64,000 nucleotides of DNA from Eremophila alpestris peregrina (lineage: Eukaryota; Chordata; Aves; Passeriformes; Alaudidae), in assembly GCA_009792885.1 (NCBI GenBank), contig WMCF01000007.1, forward strand, positions 9,091,995 through 9,155,994, given 5' to 3'. This document shows positions 45,101 through 60,100 of this stretch, piece after piece. The notes under the pieces are model-generated. The model was given only the letters and a program-made list of their open reading frames with translations. It had not been told where the DNA came from and ran no database searches. Within the stretch, counting starts at the first letter, position 1. Every line of letters begins with the position of its first letter. Made by a program: the position numbers and the translations under genes.

Positions 45101-48100
45101 ATATTCCTAGACAAATAATTCTCCCAGGCAGAAAACTGGAACTATCAGCATTACTGAGCAGCCACCTAGGAAAGTAAGGATCTGTGCATCTGTTCCATGG
45201 TGAGAACATGCAGACATTAACATATTGCTTGCAGTGTGTTTTGGAGGAAGGGATGGTGTGTTACCCTTTTGATCTTCTGACAAGTTCTTGATGTAAGTGT
45301 GTGTGCAGTGTGAGGTGGGAGTTCGGTGATGGAGGGGTTGTGGAGAAAGGTCTATGCTTGAAAATATATGGCCTTTTTAATTACCATCAAGGGTGGCTGA
45401 GGGCTCTGCAGTAACAGTGTGGTTCTCTGTATGTAAAAATTGAAAATGTTATTTTCCTGATATTTCCAAGAAATATACTATGCTTGATATTGATGGACTG
45501 TACACGGTCATAACTGTTTTTTGATTTCAGGTGTTTTTTAGTTGTTTCAAAGCTTTAAAAGTGTGTTGGCTCAGACTGGATAAATAAGTTTGAAGATTGA
45601 GGAATAAACTCTAGTAACTCTCACCCTTCCAGAAGAGAAGGTGCTTCTCTGTCTTATTAATTTATTGTCCTTTTTTGAACAAATTTATCTTAAAAAGGTC
45701 CACTAGTAGTTCTCCATTGGCCAGTTTCCTTTGGTGCATTCTAATCTCTAAAGCTGACACTAAATAGAAAATGACCAAATGTCAAAATCTCAAATAGCTC
45801 ATTGTAACTACTGAGCAAATTTATTCTTATTGCTTTTAAAGAGTAATGCTAAACCTGCTTCTTGCTCCTTTTTTTAGAATGTGCTTATAATGTAACTACA
45901 ATGCAATTACCCTCTCAGAAAAATTCCACACTGACACATTTTCTACCTGGTCAATCATAAAAATTCTAAAAATGCATCATCCAGGAAAGAAAATTAAAAA
46001 CCCACAAATTTTACTTGGGAGAATACTCAGATAGTCTAGCCCAAAGATGGAGAGATACATCAGTTTAAGAGGCAAGACCTTTGAGAAGAGGCCATAATCC
46101 CTGAAAAGGAGAATCGGCTTTAAATTTCTCAAAAGTTTCAGTTAGACATGGATTTCTGAACACATAACTATAATTCCTTTGTAGTTCAGAATTCCCTGTG
46201 CTGACAGTTTGTGGATGATTGTTGCCTAAGGAAGATTATTTGCAATGCCAGTTATTAGAAGTTGCAGGCATGGTATTTTGTTCTTCTGCCATTGCACAGT
46301 TGTGTCTAAAAAGCCTCTTTAAAATCTCCACAGATGCATATTGGGCTCAGTCAAAGGACTTTGGTCTCTTTTGGCTGGTTCAAGAAGACTTGTAATTTAG
46401 CAGCCAGAAATCACCATCTTGCTCTGAAATCTGTCAACTAGAAGCAGAATCAAAGAGATGAACTTTTTGTGCCTGCACCTCCCACTTGCAGCCTTATCAG
46501 CTCCAGTGGGCATTCCAGGTCCCTCATTCTGCAGCAGTGACAATCATTTCCACAGGACTTACAAACCCTTTTCAGCACCAAAACAGCACAGCTACCACAC
46601 AATACCTATACCATGGAGCAGGGGCTGGAGACACCACACACAGGGAAGCTTTAGGATGAGATCCAGGCCAGGTTTACCTCATCCACATTTTTCTGTAAGA
46701 TTCTTGAGGTTTCTGTAAGATTCCTGATAGTTTTTCTATTCACACACAGCCCAGGTGGCTGTCAGTGTGATAGTGAGGTAAGGGGACAGGTCTGCACACC
46801 CAATACAGGCAAATAAATACGAGGAATTTAGAAAAAAATCATAAGTTTGCACACATCCAATTTTTAAAATCTTCCTTGATAACTGGACCATGACACAGGC
46901 CCACTTCTGTTTAATGCAAAATAATTTGCTAAAATGTGATACTATTTAACTGACACCAGCTTCCCATCCAGCTTAAGGAATAAAGCTCATAAGTAAAATT
47001 GTTCTCCATTGTCTGGCACCTGCAGCTAATAAAAAAAGCCCAGACTTTCAAAGCATTCTTTGCATTTGCATAGGAAATGCCACAGAACAAGTTTTCCATA
47101 TTAATTGGCAAAGAGCCCAGATTAGGCTGTACATCTCCTCTCTCACTCCATTTGGCTTCTCTTCTGTGTACATGCCTACTTGCATGTGTGTTGGATTCAG
47201 GCCCTTGAAACTACATCATTCTTGGGGCTTCATGCCTGGAGTGAATGCAAAGCTGGATCTGCTGAGCTGCTTACACTCTTCAGTTAAAAATCATTAAAGC
47301 ACAGTGTACTATTTCAGCTGGCCTACAAGAAATGCTGGTCATATTTCCCCTTCAACTCAAATATCTACTCTTCATATCTGTTTGCAATTCCTAAAGATAA
47401 TGAAACTTAATTGAAACTAAGTTTTCTAGTTCCATATAAATGGAAAATAATGACTTAATTAATACTTGTCCTAAAAAAGGACACACTGCTGAAATTGCAC
47501 TTGGTCCTGTACAGTCTCTCTGAACAACCCAAAAATCAAATGCCTTGGGAATACAGAAGAACAAGGTGAACCCATACTGAGATAATGCTTGTAAATGCTC
47601 CAATGATTTGTGGCAGAAGGTCCAAAAGACAGGGAAAACACTGCTTTTACAACACAAGATGGCTTGACTACACAAATTAACTCCAGGATACAAAAGGGCT
47701 ACTGGAGTTTTATGAGAGGTGAGGCTTTTCTCAGCCTGACTTCTAGCACATAGTTAAACCTTTGAACATGACCAAATCCATTTACAGAAAGCATGATAAG
47801 ATGAATACTGCCAATCTCAAAATCAATAAAAACAAATGAGAGCAATTACAGGAAGAAGTAATTCACCTTTCACGCATAATTAGAAAGAGAGAATTCCCAC
47901 AGCTGAACCAGTGCACAGGCTGGCCAGCTGCCCAGACTACTATGGAGTTTGCACCATTACACAACAGTTTTTGTGGGTTCATCAACACTCCAAAGTCAGC
48001 AGAAACACAAGGCAAGAAGGAAGAAACACTTTGGTGGTCCCCAGATCTAGCACCATCAGTATTAAATGGATTGCATTGCTATTCTGACTTCAAAACCCTA

Positions 48101-51100
48101 TTCACCATGCTGTCTCTTAGGGTTGTGAGCATAGGAACTTTTCCAAAAAAAGATTTAAGTTTTCCAGAAATATTTAGTGTACCAGCTCCAAACAAAATAC
48201 TGAAAAGGGTTAAAATCTGCAGAGTTTTCGATCTCCATTTGGAATGCACCAAGTTTAGAGTGAGCACAGGGCATGGAATCCTGGCAACAATTCTTTACTG
48301 AAGAGTACCTTGCCAGGTAAATGGAAATTAGAAGTGCTGTGCTTCCACCCTGACATACAAGCCTGGCAAGCCACAGTAATGCTGGTGGCACAGCAATGAC
48401 TTGGGACACAGGGCTGGCCACAGAACTGCCTTTAAGAAGTGGACTGTCTCCTCTTAATTCACTGCTTTAAGAAAAACAGATGTTCCCAGCTGGACTTAGC
48501 TTGCAGAAAGAGATTTCAAAGTAGATAGAAGCTTCTGGTATCAAGAGACAGAGTTATCAACGTTTTCTGTGCAAAATCACATAGCAAACCCAGGCTCATA
48601 GAATAGCAGGAAGAAAGGATGGGGTATGAAGTGCATGAAACCTTCAAACAGGAATGATAGTTCAAAAAACTCATCAGACCTGGGACTCAACTCTAAGGTC
48701 AATTTAAAATGTACAATGGGATTTAGGCATGACTTTGTCCTAAAACTCAGGGAACAGTTGCATAAATCATGGCTACAGAAATGGGAAAAGTTATATAATG
48801 GGCAGCAATTTTTGAAGATACAAGAAGTGGCCCCCGGGCTCATTATAGGGAGGCTTTCCATGGGTTTACAAAAAAAAAATCCGTGGACATTTACATGAAT
48901 GTATAATTTCTGGGTAAACATGTAAACACTTAAAAGTGTCATTTGCAATCTATTATGCATTTCTTTTCTGAATTAATAAGTGGCTCTCACCATCATAATC
49001 AGAATTGAAAAATTAATCTGGTGTGTTACAGGCTGGGTTCCAGCTACACTAAAATGACAAAAATTAACTACCATCCTTCAATTTAAATAAAAAAGCAAGC
49101 ACATTTTTTACATCAAGCAGCTGAAACAATATTGTTCCTTAAAATACATGCAATTAACCACGCTAAAAAAAAGGCTCATGCAAAGTTCATATGAGCAAGA
49201 GAGTACCACTGGTTATTTATTTCGTGACTTTCAAGGGTAACATTTTGCTCTAATTTTCTTGATTTAGCATTTGCTTAGTGAACATGGTTGTTACCAACTG
49301 TATAAACTATACTTTTTCTCAGGTGTCTTAGTTTAGCAAAGGCAATAATTTCCACTGGTAATTTTAAGCTGAGTTTTGAAATGAGAGAAAACACCTCTGG
49401 AAGTGAAAAGTTATTCAGAGAAAAGCTAATATATGGAAGCCAAGAAAACAAATACAACAGATAGGGAGGGCACAGCTCCCTGAAAGAGTTGGTGGGCTTT
49501 GTAGGACTTTGCAGGACAGGCCCACATACCTCAGGTCTTTACCCAGAGTCAGCAGTCATTCTAAATATAATGGTTTCCAGCCTGGAAAACAGCATACACT
49601 GAATCTGCCTGACCCAGGGAAATTTAATCTGGAAAACCAGCACAGAGGAATTGGAGATGTCCTAGTGTGGTTTCTACTTCAGAGTTCATCAGCAGTCAGC
49701 ACAGCACTGTGCAGGTGCTCTGTCTGCTGACAGCACCAGGCAGGAGGCAGGAACAATTCCAGCCTGAAGGTCACAGCTGTCTAATGGGCATGATCTCTCA
49801 CTCACCAGAAAAGATGGATCATGGGTAGGCTTCAGAGGTAAAAGAAATCAATGGGATTTTACTAGTCATCTTCAGGGTAACAGCACTTGCACAGCATTAA
49901 AAATTTAGCAGCATTTTGACAGGGTATGTCAGCATCCTGAACAATAAAGTGCAACGTGTTTCTGAGGGACAGCTCTCCCAAGGTCTATAAAGGTGTAAAG
50001 CTGGAAATCTTACAGATATATAGGGAGTAAAGCAGAAAACTAGTTCAAGCACTAATGGGAGAGAGTTCTGGAAAAAAAGGGAAACCGGATCATATAAAGC
50101 TCTTTAGAAGCAAATACCTAAAGTGTTGTTTATGCTTTGGAGAGATAAACAAATCCACTTTCCATGAAAACCATTGAAAGGCAGTGAGGAAAAGGAGAAA
50201 AAATTGTAATACATACATGCAAACATGTAATTAAATTTGCTTTACAAAGAAGTCTCACTCTGCATGCCATTCCCTGCCCTCAACACAGCCTTCATTTCTC
50301 TCATTACCACATGTAATGAGCACTTAGACATAAAGATCAGGACACATCAAAACCATGAGTTCAATTCAGTTGAGTTCCACAGGTGCAGACATTTCTCCAG
50401 ATACGTTTACACCATCACTGCTGTACCTTTCAAGACTAAAACCTGGAACTTCTGCAGATTATCTGAATTACTCGCAATGGCTTTTGGCCAGAGAACTTAA
50501 CATGACTGAGAAACTGTCCCAAGGCTATTGGCAAAGCAACCCATCTTTATGCACATTTAACATGTTCTGGAGACCATTTCCCACCCACATTTTAAATATT
50601 TTTCCCACTTAAAATTCCTTACCTGAAGAATTTTGACTTTTCCTAAAACGTTCTCCTGTGACATTGCTTGAATGGCCTGTTCACTCTCTGTTCTCCCATC
50701 AGGTATGAAAATACTGTCATGGGAAAAAGCTCGACTGCCCATAGAATAATGGGAGGATCTGTTTAAAAAAAGTCAACAAGTAAGTAAGTACTGCAATAAT
50801 TTATGAGAGTGACTCTTCATATCATAGTTGCCCTGCTGTACAGATTTCCCCCCCCTCTTGCCTTCCACATAAAACCTTTTTACATTCCCAGAGGAGAGGT
50901 ATCCTAACACTTTTGGTTTTGAAAAGTTTAATGGAGGTGCACAATTCCTTTATACACAGTCTTCCTCCTTGGAAGGACCTCGAGTTGGGTGTTTTTAATA
51001 GGTGTGTTGAGAAGTCCAATTGATTTTGCTTGTGAGTCTCAAATCTAAATGTTACTTTCAGGATACAGACTAGATGGTGATCAGGCACACATTGCCAGAC

Positions 51101-54100
51101 TGCATATCTAAGAAAGGGCATTCATACTTGGTGCCACTGTTTGGGACACACTGTCCCAAAAAAACTGCAGGTGCCAAGCAAAGGGAGCTCTATAACACAA
51201 GAGGTATCACAGTGCAGTAAGCCACTTCTAGAGAGCTCCCTCCTCTAGCTGATTACTCAGCACTTCCTGTGGCCATGAGCATGATCACACTGACAATAAA
51301 AGGTTATCACCAAACCCCCAGATTGCTAAGAAGCTTATGGCACCAAGCTGTGTGTCCTTGATTAGCCACCAAGAGCGAGAAATGCCCGTGTGTCCCTGCC
51401 AAACACCAAGGAGGAGCATGTGTCACACATGAACCAGTTATTTAGCTCTGATTGAAGTCTCCAGGCACAGGCAGGAAACAAAAAGGAGTTTCATTTACCA
51501 GAAATCAGAAATCATTCTAATAAATTTAATAGTAAGAAAACTTAGAACTAAAAAAAAAAAAAAAAAAAAAAGTGTGCAGTTTTGGGGGCACACTGGGGNA
51601 AAAAAAAAAAAAAAAAAAAAAGTGTGCAGTTTTGGGGGCACACTGGGGCAAAAATGCATAATTTTGAAAGTTGTGTTTTGTCTCACCTAGAATATTCCAT
51701 GGTAAGTGAAAAGCCAATCATCTACAATAATGATAAAAACCACAATGAAAAGAAACAGAACAACTCAGAGGTTCTAAATCTCTCCTTTTAATAACCTGTT
51801 GGCAACCCCATAGATCCCATTTATAGTTTTAGAAAACAATATGGAGGGAAAAAAAAGATAGTTTTGATACAGATCTATCCGATGTAACCTTCTACATGTG
51901 ACAAAAACATTTAAAATAAATATTTCAGCAAAGGAAGGAAGATTATACTTCCAGAGAGAGATAGAAAGAACAAGAAAAATTAGTTTCCACATATTTAAGA
52001 AGATCAGTATATTATCTTTTCTACCTTTTAAAATGTGCTAATTGTTCATGAAGTGTTCAAGATATTTCTATTCATACTTTGGAAACAAATAAGTAGGGAA
52101 TGCATTTATTATATTTTCATCTCGTTTTTCCCTGAGCTATTTGAAGTAAAAACAATAATCTTTTCTTACCAAGGGAGAGTGTCATATAACATTACATAAC
52201 CTGTTGAAACTGATTGGATGATAGATATTAGATGATACATGATTAGATGATAGACTATTCTTGACTTTTATACCAGAATTTCTTAGAGGTAACCTGAAAA
52301 TAACAGGATGAAAAGTCCCCAAAACCCTCTCCCTCTCTCTCTCTCTCATTCATTTATAAAGTACTTTTGCACTCACAAAAGAATCAATCCAATTTTGGGA
52401 GAATACATACGATTCTCTGAATCATTTCATCTTCCATACAATCACAGACTAACTGAAAAACAGCTTTTCATTTAGATTAATATTTCAACAGCATGCTTAA
52501 TTTGAAACAAACCAACACACAATCAGGCAAAGAGCTGGTCAATATTCCACAACATTTTTAGCCATGGAAGAAGAGGAACATTTAACTGATGCTATATTCT
52601 ATGTTAGATTTATTTTTTTTTTATAAACCCCACAACTCAATTGCCTCTGGCTGTTAAAGGCAGTACACCTTTCAAGTCTCTTTTAGAAACCTTTAATTAG
52701 AGAAACCATAAAATTATATTTTTAAACCCTCTTCTAAAAAGGCTTCTATACTGAATCACTGTGACTCAGTCTGTGCACAGAGCTGTGGGAAAATTACATG
52801 GCATTGAAATACCTCTACCTTGCTTGGCCAGCCAGGAGTCAACCAAGGAACCACAACTTGAGAAGTGTCCCTTACACAGAGACAAATTCCTAGCAGGCCT
52901 GGAAATAAATGATTTGACAAGAAACTGAGAGAAAGCTGGCTTTTCTCATATAGTTGTGTAGGTCTGTTTGAACTGAAAGCTCCAGCATTGCAACCAGGTG
53001 GGAAGGACACATGCAAAATTGGACAAACCAGCCTGAAGCAACCCCTCCTGCATTTGCACTCTTCAGTGTGTGAGCCTGCTGCAGGTGCAGAAGGCAAGGC
53101 CAGTGCAAACTGGTTGTTTGCTATTTACCTTTGAGCTGAGAGATCTGCTGGGAATGCATAGTCCAGGTCATATTGTTCTCCTTTCTCAAATATTTTTCCA
53201 GCTATGCTGTGGCTCAGATACTTGTGGCTTTGCCTCACAGCTACTCACTGTGCATAAAACACCATTCACACCTTTTGCTGTCCAGTGGATTGTACTTCTC
53301 ATACTTAAAAATCAGACACCTCATGTATATTTGTGTTGTTTGTTGCAGCTAATTAGTAGGCAAAGGCTGCTATTCAGGCACCAAAGAGTTCACTCTTGAC
53401 TTGACTTGACTTGTTTGGAAGTTGCTCTTGACCTCCCTAATGAATTGTTAATATTGAAGTTGGGAGCAGCCAGCCTGCAGTTTTGAAACTGAAGAAAACT
53501 TGCCAGCAGTTCAAACCCAAAACTGCAGTTGACCCTCAGCAGGAATACTGTGACTGTAGGAATTGCCTGATAAAACCTGAATCTCTGAAATGGAAGAAAA
53601 GAGCAACTGCTGAGGTCAGTTCTGGTGGACTGCCTGGGACATGGCTGTGAGTGCAAATCTTCCCCACCCTGCTGGAGAGCTGAGGACACTTTTAGGAATC
53701 TAATGTCTCCTCCTGCCTGCAAACTTGCCAAAATTTCATTTAAAGCTTCCTATGGGGACACTAGGTCACTTGAAGCAGCTTGGCAGCTCCATGTGACCAT
53801 AAGTACATCACCACTGAAAATCCAACCCTGTCTTTGACAAGTGCCCACAATGGTACCACTGGCAGGTTAGGATCATGCTGAGCATTTACAGCATCTCCAA
53901 CATTCTCCCAGACACCAACTGCTCTCTCTCTCTCCCTTTCTCCCCCCTCATTACAAGGCACCACACATTTTTGTTTCATAGAGCTGAGGGCAAGCATATC
54001 TGAAAAGTTTTGTTTCCATTTTTGTTTTCTTGTTGACTTGATAATAAAACACACTCCAAATTGTCAGAATACATGAAAGAGTCACAAGAAACCCCACAGT

Positions 54101-57100
54101 GAATTAATGCCAGACTGCTCTCTACTCCATCCCTTCAAAATGCTTTGCAAATATGCTGAATATTTCAGAAGTGGGTGAATGAGCAATTCTGCTAGCCACA
54201 TGTCCAACAACTGGTAAAAATAGTTTAAGAATTTTGTTTAAATATCTATGTAGGCCAAAGAACATTGGAAAAAAGATATTCACACATTGTAGTGACCTAG
54301 TTTCTTTTACAGGCAAGTTTAAATAGCAGTTAAGGTGATTTCCAAGCTACTTGTACTTTCTGAAAGGTCTCTTATTTTATTCCCGTGGAGCCCACAATCC
54401 TTTTACATTTTCCCAGTTGTGAATTTGACAGATTATATCACAAAGGTCCTTTTTCCACTGCTTTTTTCCACTTTGCTCATGTTCTACTTTTGGAAAGACT
54501 GAATTTCTTTTAAGTCATAATACAGTATGAATAATTGAGTTTCCTTTGCTGCTACCCATCTCTGAAGTTTTTCTCAGAAGTCTTTATACAATAACATCCC
54601 CACAATCCACATTTACGGACTGTTCTCCCTTCAATTAAAAGGCATGTCAATATCAGGAGTAGATTTCTACAAATCCACAGCATGACAGAGATGTGGGCTA
54701 CAGTCATGGCCAGGGCTGAAGGTTTCAAACTTCCACCTCACTTCCAAGAGACGTGGGAAAACAGGGGCATCAGTTCATGAGCACTTGTTGATAATTCCAG
54801 TGATGGCACTTCAGAAGCTGTTTGTGCTGAAAATAGTTGAATCATCATCTGACTCACTTTCAGAAACCTGACTAAATTACATGAATTATGGATGTCCTGT
54901 ATCAAAATACAAAGCACTTTTAACAAATCCTTAAACATGTTCTCTCTGAAGATGTGTTGCAACCCAAATATCATGTTTCAGATTCAATTGCAATACACAA
55001 ATTTTAAAAACTAATTTTTTCGTACTGAGAGCAAAGTTAAATTCCATTTGCTCTTTATCTTTAGCCATTACTCATTTGCGGGTGTTCGCTGTCCCGAGTT
55101 TGGGCCAAGCCCCGCCTGCACCCCGCATCACTGCACTCATTCTTGCTGAGGTGTCTGTGTGTGCCAAGAAACTTGGAAATGTGAAACAAATCTCTCACTG
55201 TAGAATGGGACCACCCTGAGCCTACAGGGAAAGTCTTACTCCTCTCCCAAGAAATGCAGCAGAGACCCTCTTTGGAGCCTCCCTCAGCCATCTACTGCTA
55301 TGGATCTATTTAGGATACTATTTTTCATCAGTTCTAAGTACCTCAAGTCAGGACTAGGTGAGGTATCACTCTCTTTATCCTCCTCTCCATGTGTTCCAGT
55401 CACCTCTTTTGTGGAGAAATGTTCTGGTAACAGGAATAACCAAGAAACAAGTACCAAAAAAAAAAAAAAAAAGTCCTCCCAAAACATCAGAGCTCAAAAA
55501 TCCACACGAATTCCTGATTCTGCTGAGCAAATCCTGACACAAGTTTCCATGCCAGCTGTATATCTAGGGAGCTGTTGGAAAGAGTCAGACATCAATCAAC
55601 ATTTACTGCTGTGGGACTGCACCCTTAACTACATCATGAGCATGTGTAGGGACACTTTTGCACAGAATACAATGTTATTGTATTGACACTGGTGGCTATG
55701 ATGTTCTCAGACCCCGTTTTTCTCCAGAGCTATTTCTCCTCTTAAAGACAAATGTGTGATCTTTTAAAAAGGGGAAGTTTTTCCAGAAAGGAATACTGAG
55801 ACCTCGGCTCTTATATAATCCTATGCTGGTGCATTACTGAATACAGAACTCTCACACCACCAGTTGCTTCTTTGGTGTGTCATCAATGTTCCTCCCACTC
55901 TGATATTAAAGAGTTAGAAATAGAAACTGGAAAATAAAGGGAAAGAACGAGTTGTTCTGTTCTTTAATGTTTGTACAGATTGACTCCAAGAAACCCAGAG
56001 TCTCATGACTTTGACTCTTTTAGATTTCCATTAGAAACCAATTCTGTAATCATTAAAGATCAAAGTCAACTTTTTAACATAAAGCCATTTTTAAACAATA
56101 AAAATTTTAAAAGCATGCAAAGCAAGAATGAATTTAGTTAAGGTATTGACCCTTCATACAATCTCTTCAAAGGAAACTGAGAACCTCTTCCTAGAATATT
56201 GCCTGAGGGAAATGACAAGTGCAGTGATAGGTTGCCTCTACTTGATGTTTTGTTTTTAAAAAGAAATGTGATTCAACATTCTGCATCTCCCATGAATGTC
56301 TGCAGGGCAGCTAGAGATGACAAACTTAAATTGCATTTTCTAGTCCTTCCAGAGATGCATTAATGCTGTAATAGAGGAAAATGGATTGTAATCTTGAGCT
56401 ATATTTTTAGTGTCCTCTTTTTCATCTGCTGGAAGGAGAGTTTTCGTTCTAACTCATGCCTGGATGGGGAATATTGTTCATGCTGCAACATGACTTCATT
56501 GAATTAACAAACCCACAAACATGGGGCTAACAATCTGAACAGAGACTTTTCAACAGGGAATCTTTTTCATAAAGTAAACTTAGAGAAAATTTCTGCATTC
56601 AATATTCATTCTAAATATATATATTCATATCACCTTCAGGAACCATTGATTTTCAGGGCATTAACTCTGGGAAAACTGCACAGCCCCCTTGTTCTGATCC
56701 ATCTGAGTCCCACTGATGCCAATGATCAGTTGTGCAGCCATGCTCAGAGTAGCCCTGCTCTTTCCAAAGATATCACTCAGCATTGTCAAAGCTCCAGCCT
56801 GGTGTCATCAAGGGACCTGGAATCTATGAATTTACCATAATTTTATTTTTCTTAGAAGTAGAGATCAAGCCTAGCTTTAAGTAGCTGATGCATCATGCTA
56901 ATAATATAACTAAAATTATTATAATTAGGAGCATAAAAATTAAGTGGGACACATGGGAAGTGTCAAGTGCCCTGAGTGCACTAACAAGCTCTAATGTCCC
57001 TGATGAGCCTCATCTGGAGCCTCCACCTGCACACATGAGTCCAGGAGTTCTGTTTAAGATCACACTTGAGGCTTCGGTCCCTGCTCTGAACCTTGCTGGA

Positions 57101-60100
57101 GAAGAGCTGGTCTCCAGCTCAGACAAAACTCTGTCTGGCCATGAGGACCTCTGATTCAGACCTCAGTTTGCAGACCATTTTCCTGGCTTGCCCTTGGCCC
57201 TGCCTTCTCAGCTATGGACCTGCAGCATGATCATGGACCCCTCCTGCATGGGCTCCCCTTGGTGTCCTGCTTGCCTTCACTGAGGGACTGGCCCTGCCTT
57301 TGCTGCTCTCTGACAAGGAAGTAATCAGATGGGACTATAAAATTCTCAACACATGAATTTTATGTAATCATTCACTAAATTGTCTAATCTCAGAAAGTGT
57401 CAGCATCTGCAAAGAAAAGCACCACCCTGGTTTACAGTAATTCTTCAAGTGAATCCTAATGCAGCTTGAGGATGTGAATAATTCACCTGTTAGCATAAAA
57501 ATCTGCAGACAAGTAAAGGAACAGGGCTCTAAATGGTCCAGCTTTCACATTTGACCTGACAATACACTGCATAGGACACTATTTTGTCAAATAGCTGCAT
57601 ACATTTACACAAAATTTACCCTGACATGTGGCAAAATGTAAAGAAAAGGAAGTGAAAAGTCTACATTAGTCTTGCAAGACTATATACAAACTGCATTTAG
57701 CTGATAAGGAGTGAAAGGAAGAGGAAATAAGACAGTACATTATATTAGATGTGACAAATCTGTTTTGTTCAGAGCCCAGCCCTAGACCCCACCAGCTGCT
57801 GAAAATTACAGCTGTCATACAGAATCTGGAAGGAAATGAAGGGCATGATTAGGATGGGGAGTGCAACAAAAACATCCAAAGGGAGGCAAGGGAGAGGACA
57901 AGTGGGCAGTGAGACATCCTGACCTTCCAGGGAGAATACAGCAAGACAGCCCATGTGACAGAAGGGAAGACCAGAGTGAAAACAATTCTGGGATTACTGA
58001 GGTGAACATGAAGCTGGTCATGGTCAGGGCTGAGGACAAAAAAACAAGTTAAAAAGGAGAAACAGAGCAGCACCTGATGTAAAATGTCAGGACTTGCAGA
58101 AACACACTCTACTGAAGGGCTCTCAGGATCATGTACCAAGTACAGGTGTCTAAGCACTCAAGTAGCAGCTGGAAAAACAAAAGGCAAGCTAATGGCATTT
58201 ATGGCAAATTTCTACTAAGTGATAAAATTGGAACAAGTAGTAAAAAGTCCTACATCACACACCTGAGAAGAAAGGTTCTGGAGCACAAAGACTTCAGCAA
58301 GCTCATAATAGAAGGGAGGAAGCCAAGAGCTGAGGTGTCAAGGAAAGCTAAGGTCAGCAGAAATACTGAGTGTGATGTTAGACTTATGTTCTCTCAAGAC
58401 ACCAGGAACCACTTCAGGAAGGCTTTCCCTGCTCCTCTGCTCTGGCCATGTGCTACTGAGTGCACATCAGAAAGGGCCATTCATAGGGTGGCTGTGGCTC
58501 CCATTTCTGTGCTACTCAGCTGCAATATAAATTAAAAAAAAGGGAGAAACAACTCTAATTTCATCAAAACCTGTCATAAAATTTATTTTAGAAAATCCAT
58601 GCAAAAAGAAAACTGCAGCCATAACCTTTTCTATCCTGAAACATCCTCAACACACCTCACCACCCAGAAATAAAGAAACTTTTTCCAGATGTATCCATAT
58701 CAGCTGACACAAGTAAGAAAAATCCAAGCTTGTTTTTTTTCCTAAAATGAAATTTCTTACAATGTCCCTCTGTTGCTTTGCTCTGCTGGGGCTGGAAGAG
58801 ATACTTGCTTAAATCAGAGCTCTGATAAGATGAAGTCTTCAGGGGAAGATGGACACCAAATACCACAGCAACAAGGCACTTGCACTGGAGTGAAGAAGGC
58901 ACTCAGAATGGGGCACCTGGGAAGGAAATCAGGACTGACAAATGCCAATTGCACAAATACAGTTAATACACAGAAAAAAAGACACCCAGTGTATGAAAAC
59001 TGAATGTGACAGAGAAAGTTTCTTGGGATCTCTTTGAAACTCCAGATGGGTGGGTAGACAGATCACTTTTTACTGTTGATGTAGATTGCTTCACACAGAA
59101 CTGCCCAACGCTGCAAGTAAAGGGGTCCCATTTTGTAGGAGGCACTGTCAAGACACTGAAGTTTGCTCAAAGACTTTTCCCAGGAAGGTCAGTGCTGTCA
59201 CACTTGAGTCCTAAACTCCTGACAGGTCTAATTCCTTTGAAATACTGCATTCAGCCTAAGGGGAAGTACCCCCAATAAGAGACATTTAATTCCCTGCTCC
59301 CTCTGCACATCAAGCCAGAATGACAAACTTTAGTAGGGCACTGTGCAGGTACCCTTTCAGGTCTGTCCTCACAATGCTTGCTCAGAAGTTGAGTATTTGT
59401 CAACTGTGACAAAAAAGACAAATATAAAATCTTTTAACATGTCAAATCACAGCCTCAGAACAGAAGCTTCTGGAGACTTCAGTGAAGCTCCACAAACTTG
59501 TAGAGCTTTCTTGTGGTCAGTACTTCTATCTCCCAGCCCTCATGGTTAGGACAGAAAGTTAATGAATACAGTTTTAACTTTGTAAACTCAAGAAGGGCAA
59601 CATAGACATGGGAAAAGGAATTCCATCTTTTCACAGGGCAGAGCAAGACAAACTGCAGCAGGAAACCTCCCACCTGCGTATTGCAAAACAACATAGATGA
59701 ATAAAGAGGCTGAAGTGTGCATACATCAGGATACCAGGCAAGTTATTTGCATCTGATGAATCCAGGATGTAAGAAAGGATGGACAGGCAGATCTCTCAGG
59801 CTGCTTGCAACTCAGCTAGTCAATCTACACCACATGTAGGTTACCTGAATCACTCCAGGCATGTCTGCACAGTCTCCATTGGAGATTCAGGTGTTAGCTC
59901 TGAGCAGCCTTGTAAGCCAATACAGCACCCAGTGAAATACTAGCTTAGGTCTTGGAAGCAATATAGATGTCTTCTTTAGCCTACACTCATTCATTTGCTT
60001 GTCTCTGCCTTCCTGAAGCAGCTTGCTCCCTTAATATATTTTCAAAACAACCATCTCCTCTCCCCAAAAAAAGCTAAATATTCTGTAGATAACAAATTCA

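Larger units (their letters stand above)
43073..50622 (-). other. CRACD: CRACD intron (7.5 kb)
   Basis: An A/C-only low-complexity tract with a strong G-quadruplex motif lies near the 3' splice site (43205-43357). The rest is A/T-rich; I recognised no repeat family, extra exon or RNA gene. Confidence 0.6.

Noticed and set aside
53396..53411. (TTGAC)3-like short tandem repeat
   Set aside because: Three units only; no functional implication.
58131..58535. 134-codon plus-strand ORF, with a stretch that looked vaguely repeat-derived
   Set aside because: I could not match it to a CR1 or other family and saw no terminal repeats; left unannotated.
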